Source: Myxococcales bacterium | GTDB lineage: Bacteria > Myxococcota > Polyangia > HGW-17 > SLPX01 | Length of the DNA: 7,492 nucleotides | Assembly (NCBI GenBank): GCA_007131745.1 | Contig: SLPX01000144.1 | Span: 1 to 7,492 of the forward strand | Reading direction: 5' to 3' | Shown: in pieces, positions 1-6,113 of the stretch | How positions within the stretch are numbered: the first letter of the stretch is position 1 | Layout of the letters: the number at the start of each line of letters is the position of its first letter | Notes under the pieces: model-generated | The model's database searches: none | Told to the model about the DNA's origin: nothing | What the model saw: the letters and a program-made list of their open reading frames with translations, nothing else | Translations under genes and position numbers: made by a program

Positions 1-3000
1 GAATCCCGCGGGGAGGGGATCGTTTACAGCCACGAAATAGCGGCGGTCGGGGACTACGATGGTGAGCCTCACCCGTACGTAAGAACCTGCTTTTATTCTC
101 CAAATGTCTCCCTGTTCTTTGATCACGGTGTCGGGATCTCCGATGGGCTCGTATGTTCTTTGAACCATGAAACCCTGTTCTTCGGGAAGGATTTTCAGTG
201 ATTCGGGGGTGTATTCCATGCCCAGCCGGTAATACAGTTTGCCGGGGCCTTCCTTGGCCAGCACCAGGTCTTGCTTGCCTTGTTGCAGCAGGAAACTCAT
301 GGGAATCCTTCTTTCGGTTATGTCCATGGATCGACCCCTGAAGTCGCCCGTGCCCGCGTAGCCTTGTCCGTACCACACGTGGGCCTGGAAGTCGGGAACC
401 TCTTTTTCGTACTGTTTAAAGTACCTGGCCAGACCTTCCATGACGAAAGCGTTTGACTGCGTTGTTTCCCAGCGGCCGTGTACCCGAGCGGCCATCAATG
501 CTCTTACCATCTTGGGAATGATGACGTTTTCCGGATCCACCTCCATGTATGATGAGAGCACGATTGCGTCGGTGCGGGTGTTCGAATGCATGAGCAAGCG
601 GAGGCTTTCCGTGGATCCTTCAGCGAAGTGGACTCCGTAGGGGGTTTGCACGGCCTTGTTTTCCAATTCCCTGAGCAGTTCCTGCACACGCTTCGATCGA
701 CCTTCCAATCGGTGAAGCGCGGTCATGAGCCATGCCTTGGCGAAAAGGCCTGTTGAATCTTTCGCCTTGTAAAGAGCGTTCAGATTGCTCTTCAACCCCC
801 ATCGTCGTTTATCGTGGTCCGAGAAAAGATTCGGATCCAGGTAATCAGCGTTCTGCATTTCGGTCAGCAGCCAGCCGGCCATTATTCTCACGGTGGTTGC
901 GTAGAAGATATGCCAGGATCCATCCAGCCTTCCCGCCAAAACATTGCTAAGGTAACGTGAAGCGTTTCTCAACACTTCGTCGGGAACCTCGTATCCCGCT
1001 TGTTTGCCTCTCAACAAGGCCCAGGTAGCGTACACGCTCGGGTAAGGGTAACTTCGCCAACCCGAAGCCCAATACTTGAAACCTCCGTCAGGACGTTGGA
1101 GAGAAATCAGTGTACGGATCCGGTTCTGTGCGAACTCATCCAATGCCTTGCGGTCTGCAAGCGAGGCGATTCCGAATTCGGGAAGTATATCTCTAAGTGA
1201 AAAGATCGGCACCAGGCCGGATGCAAGGTGTTCCGCGGAATAATATGGATAGGTCACGAGGTATTCAACGGCATCCTGCATTCCCGTCAGCGCGGTGGAA
1301 CTCATGGATATAGTCATTCCTCCGAACTGCGGCAAGACGTTTGCAGGTGGGGTTATGGGTTGGGCCACCGATTTTTCTGTTTCGCCATATACCGCGGTCG
1401 CTTCAGCGGAAGCAGGCAGTAGCACCGGTATAGGCGGTGGTTCCACCGAGTCGGTGTATTTATCCAGGAACGCGGAAAAACGGAAACGAGCCAGTCCCGG
1501 CCTGGTCACCGCTGCCTTGAAACGCACTTCCCTTGCCTCGCCCCGAGCCATGTTTACAGTCTTTGTGTCAAGTTCCAGGAGTCTGAAGCCGGTGCCCTGG
1601 ATCTTGACCGTCACGTTTCCGGCCAGGCCGGTTTCATTGTTCACCACCACCCCGGCGTCGAATATGTCTCCGAAGTTTGCGAACCGGGGGAGAGCCGGCC
1701 TGAGCAGCAGTTCTTTCGCTATCCGTACCCTTTCCTCTCCGGATCCGAACCGGTCTCTTCGCTTGAGATCCTGGGCCACTGCCATGAACCGGAACGCGGT
1801 CAGGTTTTCGGGCATGTGGACCACTACTTCTCCGTGCCCGCTGGAGTCGGTTCTGACCTGGTGGCTGAAATAAGCGGTGGTTGCGAAATGCTTTCTGACC
1901 TTGAAGTCAAGTCCCTTGGCGCCGGGAGCGTCCGCCGCAGGGGCTGCATCAGCAGCGAGTTCTTGAGCTTCAGATTCGATGCGCAAGCTCCGAGTAGGAA
2001 CGCTGCGCGCTGCTGTCGCCGGTAAATCGCGTCTTCGTATTCCGTGATGCGCTTCCAGGTTGATCTCGGGAAGCTCTTTTTTCAAGAGTCGTTCCCTTAG
2101 TTCGGACAGGGCGGTACCGAATCCCCACACCGGGAAAAAAGCCGGCAACGGATCCGGCGTTTGGAAACCCAACAGGCTCAAAACGCCTTCGTCTACGGCC
2201 ATTAAAGTGATACGGGCCGAAACGGGTTTGCCCTTGTGGTCTGTGGTTTTCAACCGGACCGGCAGGGTTTCCCCGGGCTTGATGGTTTTCTTGGCGGGCA
2301 GAACTTCAACATTGATTTCTTTCGTTTTTCTTGAAATGGGCAAAGGTATGCGTCCCGTGGCGAACATTGGTCGCCCGGGGTCTTCATCTTGCTCGCTTTT
2401 GTCGCTTTTTACCCGGCCTCGCACCAGTACCACCGAAACGTGTAGATTGGGTATTGCGAACTCTTCAATGTTCACTTCCTCAACGTGAGTGGAAGAAGTG
2501 ATGTTCAAGTGACGGTGGCTCACGATTCCCTGCCGCTCAACGGTCATTATCCCCACTGCGTTTCTGTACGGGGATTTAATAAGAACCTTGGCTGTATCTC
2601 CCGGTTCATACTCTTCCTTGTCCGCCACGATTTCCACTTCCCTCAGGTTATCCTGCCTCCAGGGAATGAAAGTTTTTCCGAATACGTACAGACCTCTTTT
2701 GGTGGTGGTCTTTCGTCCCCGGGCGTCGGTCGTGGAAGCTATGATTTCATAATAGCCGGGTTCATTCAAAAGGAGTTCGCAAACCCTGACGTCCTTGGCC
2801 GAGATCACGCTGCATCTTCCCGCGGTCACCTGTTTGAACTCGTATTCATAGGCATATGATTTTCCTTTTTTTACCTTGGTTCTGACCGACCTGTTCTGTC
2901 TTGCCTCGATTTCCACTTTCCTGCCGGTTTGTCTCCTGCCGTCCAGGTCGGGGGTTACGACTTGAATGCCGGCCCTCCGCCCGGCCCGAATAATAGATTC

Positions 3001-5835
3001 TTCGAGACGCAAACCCACGTAAACATCCGCCGGGTGAGCAATAAAGTGAGTCCGATCGGCAATAGATTGACGGTTGACGTCGTAGACTTGTGCTTCGACC
3101 GTGTAGGTGCTCGGATAGATTTCGTCACCGGAAGGCCTTTTCAGTTCGTGGGTCAGCACAAGTCTCCCGTTTTCGTCTAGATTTCCTCTCCCTGCGTCCA
3201 CTTGGATCCCAGGTTGACCACGTGTTTCCCAGTAATGCCCGAATCGGCCTCCCCTGTGTCCTTGTTGATGATGCCAGTGACCCCTGTGGCCAAGCCAGGT
3301 TCCAAAATGAAATCCGCTGTGATGAGGCGGGCGGTACGCGCTGTGTTGTCTTCGTACCACCCAGCTTGTTTCGGCTCCGGACATGGGCGCGCCGAAATGG
3401 TAACGGCCGATGATTTCAGTTTCCGCCTTGTCGCCGTAGAAGTGAGGTCCTCCCTTCAACTCAACGTTTGTCTCGTGTTCGGGCGCGCGGTATTCGAGGA
3501 TGCTGAAATTGTGGTGTATGTAGGGGTTGCTTGTGAAACCGGGGATGCCTTGAACCCTCCCCCTGAAGCGATACATTCCAACAGGCGCACCCGGTTCGGT
3601 CTGAAACGAAAGGTGGAACATTCCGTCCCGGTCGACATCCAATTCACCTTTTTCAACCTCCCTGTTCCTGGGGCAATTTATCTGGTAATGAATTTTGACT
3701 CCTGTTCGGTTTATCGGCCGCAGGCTGCCTTTCGGGCCGGTAGGCGCTATCCGGAGCGTTCCAGCGAGCTCGACTTTGTCCCCCGGACGGTAAGGATCCC
3801 TGTCTGTATGGATATGGCTCATGAGCCTCATTTTGGGAGGCAAGGATGCGTGGCTGTAGCCCGCTACGTATCCGTCGGACCCTGAACCTCTCAGTACAAG
3901 AGAGGACCAGTCGTTGCCTTGGCGCGCCACTATGAGGTAAGGTTGTACTCCGCCCAGTCTCCGAGCGCCCGGTGGATTTATCATTCCATTGGAGTCGGTG
4001 TTGCCGCGCCATACTTGTTTGTGATTGTTGTCATAGATGGTGACGGGGATGTTTTTGAGGGGCTTTCCCGAGGTAAGTCCGGAAACCATGGACGCTATGC
4101 TGTCCGGATCGTATCGCACGGTCAAGCCGAGGTCGGTCACTGATACCATGTAATAGCGGTAGCCGTCCTCATAATCCCTGCCCGCCAGATCTTTGCTGAA
4201 AATCTCAACAAAAACGGTTCCTCCTCTGCCTTTCAATATCCTGTCCAGGTCTATGAAATTGGTATCAATGATGTTTTTCTTCCGTTGCAGCCTCTTTGTG
4301 TACTGTACTCTTCGACCCTTTATTTCCGAAGCTTTACCGGTTTTGCGGTAATGCCAGGGTCCCTTGTTCAGGATCTCTTCAGCGTTGAGCACGTTTTCAG
4401 GCGTGATTTCAACGAGAGTCACTCTGCCCTGTCTCACGTTGACTGATCGTACCGGCAGTTTCCGCGTTTCCCGCGCTTCCAGCACGCCGGACCTTCCGGT
4501 TGCAATTCGCAGAATTGGAGCGGCGTCCAGGAAACGTACGGTTCCCTTGAAACCGCGGCCGAGTTTTTGACCGTAAATATCGTGAACATTCCGTCCGACG
4601 GTGACCCGGTAAGTCCCTCCGGGTGCAAACTCCCCCTGGAGATAAACGAGTGAACCGGATTTCCGCACCTTTAAATCTCGGACCTTGGGAGATACCGTTA
4701 TTTGCTTTTCCAGATCATAGTCGTTTGTCTCTATCGAATTGTTGAAATTTATGTGCGGTTGTTCGCCCGGATGGCAGGGTCGGCCGCGCCAGCATCCCGC
4801 GTATTCAACCCTGAGCGGTCCGTAGGTTTTGAAATTCCTGCTTTGAGGCTTGACCGTCTTGAGCGGGCCCTCCGCGCTTCCCAGCCCGGCGGCCAAGGTC
4901 AGCGTGTGTTCGGTGTTGAGCGCCATCGGTCTAGCGGGGCGAAGAACCACCGTGCGATCCTTGTTCCAGTGATCTGAATAGCCGAGATGCTTTGTTTCTT
5001 TCCATTTTTCTTGCGGTATGAGTTCCAGGGGTATTTTGTTTCTTCCGGCGGCCAGGGTTGCATGTGCAAGCACGTCTTCGGGCGTCATGTCTTGGTTGAA
5101 GAACAATGCTATGGGGTTTTCCGGAAGCACGTGTTCCGCCCTCCGGTGAGGAACCATGGATGCCAGGATCGGCCTGGGTGTTTGAAATGAGAAAACAACC
5201 TCTTCCTCGAGCACCCCGTCGACCGCCGACCTGGTTCCCGCCGGTATCCGGCCTTTATACTCAGTGGAAAAAGGAAAACGACTCTTTGACTCGAACGCGA
5301 TCACCGAGGTTCCAAGCCAGCGGTATTGCCCCTCAAGCTTGGGTGTGATTTCCAACGGCGTCGGAAGTTTTCTTTGTTCCTCAAGAGAGGTGAGGGGAAT
5401 CATCGGGTGGTTGAAGCTCACTGCTATTCCCGCGGTTTGTCCGACTGTTCCCTCGGGTTGGGTGCGAAGGACCTTCAGCGGCCCGTAATCGCGTCTGACT
5501 CCTTCCTCCCTTCCGGGAGGAGGAAATATTTCGCTCACCGATGATGTAACACGCGGGGGTGGTTTGGGACTGGGCGACAATTTGAACGCGAGATCTTCCG
5601 GTCTCTCCTCTATGATTCCGAGAGTTGAGAAGGGATCACTGCTTCGCTCTTGTGTTTGTACAGCGCCGGGGGGGGTTGTGGATTCTTTCTTGGATTTGCA
5701 TCCGTAGAATTTCAAGGCAGAGGAACTCGACAATACCAACAGTGCAATTAAGAGAATTCGATATCTTGAATTCCATTTCACTATCTTTTTTGAACTCCGT
5801 CGGCCGAAAATCCCCGGTCCTTTGTATTTCTTCAT
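1..5835 (-). CDS. Alpha-2-macroglobulin family protein, thioesterless, C-terminus cut by the window edge
   Basis: One minus-strand frame stays open for 1,945 codons and leaves the left edge. Family members are envelope proteins; classical ones trap attacking proteases. Export signal: basic N-terminus, hydrophobic ILLIALLVL (27-35), Cys46. Ig-like domains cover roughly 110-450, with a CWRGRPC cysteine pair (348/354). A bacterial MG3-like domain lies near 564-655, and an MG domain carries YRPG at 682-685. An MG4-like domain holds a His-rich loop (831-867). A bait-region domain has YEPGD at 1076-1080 and VDEG at 1214-1217. The putative bait is 1267-1307. The A2M domain follows (about 1316-1420; MPENLTAFR at 1341-1349). 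The helical TED-like domain begins YPYYSAEH (1529-1536) and has GGFKYW (1584-1589). The window ends in DPLPAGF, the start of the C-terminal bMG10-like domain, so roughly 100-150 residues are missing. CxEQ is replaced by SAEH, so no thioester can form. It is longer than E. coli YfhM (about 1,650 residues). The ATG at 5835 has a good ribosome binding site. Family assignment is firm; function is inferred. Confidence 0.95.
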   Translation of the reverse strand, partial: MKKYKGPGIFGRRSSKKIVKWNSRYRILLIALLVLSSSSALKFYGCKSKKESTTPPGAVQTQERSSDPFSTLGIIEERPEDLAFKLSPSPKPPPRVTSSVSEIFPPPGREEGVRRDYGPLKVLRTQPEGTVGQTAGIAVSFNHPMIPLTSLEEQRKLPTPLEITPKLEGQYRWLGTSVIAFESKSRFPFSTEYKGRIPAGTRSAVDGVLEEEVVFSFQTPRPILASMVPHRRAEHVLPENPIALFFNQDMTPEDVLAHATLAAGRNKIPLELIPQEKWKETKHLGYSDHWNKDRTVVLRPARPMALNTEHTLTLAAGLGSAEGPLKTVKPQSRNFKTYGPLRVEYAGCWRGRPCHPGEQPHINFNNSIETNDYDLEKQITVSPKVRDLKVRKSGSLVYLQGEFAPGGTYRVTVGRNVHDIYGQKLGRGFKGTVRFLDAAPILRIATGRSGVLEARETRKLPVRSVNVRQGRVTLVEITPENVLNAEEILNKGPWHYRKTGKASEIKGRRVQYTKRLQRKKNIIDTNFIDLDRILKGRGGTVFVEIFSKDLAGRDYEDGYRYYMVSVTDLGLTVRYDPDSIASMVSGLTSGKPLKNIPVTIYDNNHKQVWRGNTDSNGMINPPGARRLGGVQPYLIVARQGNDWSSLVLRGSGSDGYVAGYSHASLPPKMRLMSHIHTDRDPYRPGDKVELAGTLRIAPTGPKGSLRPINRTGVKIHYQINCPRNREVEKGELDVDRDGMFHLSFQTEPGAPVGMYRFRGRVQGIPGFTSNPYIHHNFSILEYRAPEHETNVELKGGPHFYGDKAETEIIGRYHFGAPMSGAETSWVVRRQHSAYRPPHHSGFHFGTWLGHRGHWHHQQGHRGGRFGHYWETRGQPGIQVDAGRGNLDENGRLVLTHELKRPSGDEIYPSTYTVEAQVYDVNRQSIADRTHFIAHPADVYVGLRLEESIIRAGRRAGIQVVTPDLDGRRQTGRKVEIEARQNRSVRTKVKKGKSYAYEYEFKQVTAGRCSVISAKDVRVCELLLNEPGYYEIIASTTDARGRKTTTKRGLYVFGKTFIPWRQDNLREVEIVADKEEYEPGDTAKVLIKSPYRNAVGIMTVERQGIVSHRHLNITSSTHVEEVNIEEFAIPNLHVSVVLVRGRVKSDKSEQDEDPGRPMFATGRIPLPISRKTKEINVEVLPAKKTIKPGETLPVRLKTTDHKGKPVSARITLMAVDEGVLSLLGFQTPDPLPAFFPVWGFGTALSELRERLLKKELPEINLEAHHGIRRRDLPATAARSVPTRSLRIESEAQELAADAAPAADAPGAKGLDFKVRKHFATTAYFSHQVRTDSSGHGEVVVHMPENLTAFRFMAVAQDLKRRDRFGSGEERVRIAKELLLRPALPRFANFGDIFDAGVVVNNETGLAGNVTVKIQGTGFRLLELDTKTVNMARGEAREVRFKAAVTRPGLARFRFSAFLDKYTDSVEPPPIPVLLPASAEATAVYGETEKSVAQPITPPANVLPQFGGMTISMSSTALTGMQDAVEYLVTYPYYSAEHLASGLVPIFSLRDILPEFGIASLADRKALDEFAQNRIRTLISLQRPDGGFKYWASGWRSYPYPSVYATWALLRGKQAGYEVPDEVLRNASRYLSNVLAGRLDGSWHIFYATTVRIMAGWLLTEMQNADYLDPNLFSDHDKRRWGLKSNLNALYKAKDSTGLFAKAWLMTALHRLEGRSKRVQELLRELENKAVQTPYGVHFAEGSTESLRLLMHSNTRTDAIVLSSYMEVDPENVIIPKMVRALMAARVHGRWETTQSNAFVMEGLARYFKQYEKEVPDFQAHVWYGQGYAGTGDFRGRSMDITERRIPMSFLLQQGKQDLVLAKEGPGKLYYRLGMEYTPESLKILPEEQGFMVQRTYEPIGDPDTVIKEQGDIWRIKAGSYVRVRLTIVVPDRRYFVAVNDPLPAGF
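1228..1251 (-). other. Degenerate thioester site (YPYYSAEH) in the TED-like domain
   Basis: In thioester-bearing macroglobulins and complement C3 this position reads YPYGCxEQ; Cys and Gln form the internal thioester that binds targets covalently. Here Tyr1529-Pro-Tyr-Tyr-Ser-Ala-Glu-His1536 aligns without gaps, so Cys is Ser1533 and Gln is His1536. The surrounding helical-domain signatures (GGFKYW, then the SVYATWALLRGKQAGYEVP run) are kept. The fold is therefore probably intact while the chemistry is lost. Thioesterless macroglobulins such as E. coli YfaS are a known bacterial class. Confidence 0.9.
1915..2037 (-). other. Putative protease bait region of the A2M protein
   Basis: Residues 1267-1307 lie between the VDEG-containing bait-region domain and the A2M domain (which begins near HFATTAYF, 1316). 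This is where the protease-cleavable bait sits in the family. The first half has scattered Arg residues (RRRD, AARS, PTRS, SLRIE) that would suit trypsin-like proteases. The second half is Ala/Asp/Pro-rich (ELAADAAPAADAPGAK) and looks flexible and open to elastase-like enzymes. Bait sequences vary widely between relatives, so the call rests on position and composition. Confidence 0.6.
3235..3345 (-). other. Histidine-rich loop in an MG4-like domain of the A2M protein
   Basis: Residues 831-867 contain ten histidines (831, 838, 839, 843, 850, 853, 855, 856, 860, 867), together with many Gly, Arg and Trp. The segment follows YHFGAPMSGAETSWVVRR and precedes a strand of the form GRGNLDENGRLVL. In bacterial macroglobulins these flanks border a beta-hairpin loop of the MG4-like domain. 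The His residues are therefore probably concentrated in an exposed loop, not spread through a fold. Binding of zinc, copper or nickel is an inference from composition only. Confidence 0.7.
5698..5835 (-). other. Export signal of the A2M protein, possibly a lipoprotein signal
   Basis: The first 46 codons give a long basic n-region (12 Lys/Arg in the first 26 residues), a hydrophobic core ILLIALLVL (27-35), four serines, and then LKFYGC ending at Cys46. Cys46 followed by KSKKES resembles the mature start of a lipoprotein, and many bacterial macroglobulins are lipid-anchored. However, FYGC departs from the usual L-[AST]-[GA]-C lipobox because of the bulky residues at -3 and -2. Signal peptidase I cleavage near SSSSA (36-40) is the alternative. 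Export is likely; lipidation is uncertain. Confidence 0.6.
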
Positions 5836-5841
5836 GGTTTG

Positions 5842-5846
5842 CTCCT
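5842..5846 (-). promoter_or_regulatory. Ribosome binding site of the A2M gene
   Basis: On the minus strand AGGAG lies six bases before the ATG at 5833-5835. Motif and spacing are close to ideal for a Shine-Dalgarno site, which fixes the start of the macroglobulin gene. The encoded N-terminus is also a plausible export signal, which supports the same start. Confidence 0.85.
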
Positions 5847-5870
5847 GTTTGTGATTCGGCGCGTGTATTT

Positions 5871-5888
5871 TTCGGCCCCCGGGCCGAA
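5871..5888. repeat. GC-rich inverted repeat in the A2M leader
   Basis: TTCGGCCC and GGGCCGAA form a perfect 8-bp inverted repeat around two bases (7-bp stem with a 4-base loop if folded as RNA). It ends 35 bases upstream of the A2M start codon, probably inside the transcript leader. On the minus strand it is followed by a run of A, not T, so it does not look like an intrinsic terminator for that gene; on the plus strand the T run precedes it. It may be an operator or a leader stem-loop. Confidence 0.55.
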
Positions 5889-5939
5889 TTGCGGTTTATC
5901 TGAAACATAAACGTCCGTAGCGACGTAATGCTTTCACTT

Positions 5940-5982
5940 GAAAATGGTTGTTAATGTCGGCGCTTGTCATCAGACCATTTTC
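5940..5982. repeat. Spaced 9-bp inverted repeat between the divergent genes
   Basis: GAAAATGGT (5940-5948) and ACCATTTTC (5974-5982) are exact reverse complements separated by 25 bases. Their centre lies roughly midway between the two start codons. That position and symmetry would suit a pair of binding sites for a regulator acting on both promoters. No protein family can be named from the motif, and a 9-bp match in a region this size could be chance. Confidence 0.45.
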
Positions 5983-6113
5983 TACCCGAAATCCTTTGAC
6001 AAAAACAGCGTGAAAAAAGCTGCTTGTTCTCCACCCCGAAAATCCAACGCAAGGTCGGAAAATAACTTTTAATTTATCGGCTTAGGATTTAGAAAAATCA
6101 ATCAAGAATACTC

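Larger units (their letters stand above)
5836..6113. promoter_or_regulatory. Divergent intergenic control region
   Basis: These 278 bases separate the start codons of the two divergent genes and must hold promoters for both unless the kinase start lies further in. The sequence is AT-richer than the flanking genes near 6061-6110. I found two good inverted repeats (listed separately), an imperfect 16-bp palindrome at 5911-5926 (ACGTC, six bases, GACGT) and a near direct repeat (CCCGAAATCC near 5986, CCCGAAAATCC near 6036). An isolated TTGACA at 5996-6001 has no acceptable -10 box at 16-19 bases. No sigma-54 element, open frame with coding character or RNA gene was seen. Confidence 0.6.

Noticed and set aside
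1295..1873. A 192-codon open frame on the plus strand
   Set aside because: It is antisense to the A2M domain and the region before the thioester-type domain. Its translation is Ser/Arg/Pro-rich, without domain signatures, as expected for a shadow frame.
3235..3345. A short tandem DNA repeat behind the His-rich segment
   Set aside because: Both His codons (CAT and CAC) are used, the spacing between His residues is irregular, and no repeating DNA unit is seen. Slippage expansion is therefore not evident.
3202..3885. A 227-codon open frame on the plus strand
   Set aside because: It lies antisense and codon-for-codon in register with the A2M gene, so its openness follows from the codon bias of that gene. 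The product matches no family I recognise, and the minus frame carries clear A2M signatures through the same bases.
1..5835. Possible frameshift or pseudogene in the A2M gene
   Set aside because: The frame starting at 5835 reads through to base 1 without a stop. Family signatures at the N-terminal, middle and C-terminal parts all fall in that one frame, so the gene looks intact apart from the window edge.
5871..5888. The GC-rich palindrome as an intrinsic terminator
   Set aside because: No gene ends here: both neighbours start from this region. The stem is not followed by a T run on either strand; the T run precedes it on the plus strand.
5996..6001. A perfect TTGACA as a -35 box for the kinase
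   Set aside because: At spacings of 16-19 bases the candidate -10 sequences (for example GCTGCT or CTGCTT) do not resemble TATAAT. It may be chance in an A-rich stretch or belong to a different sigma factor class.
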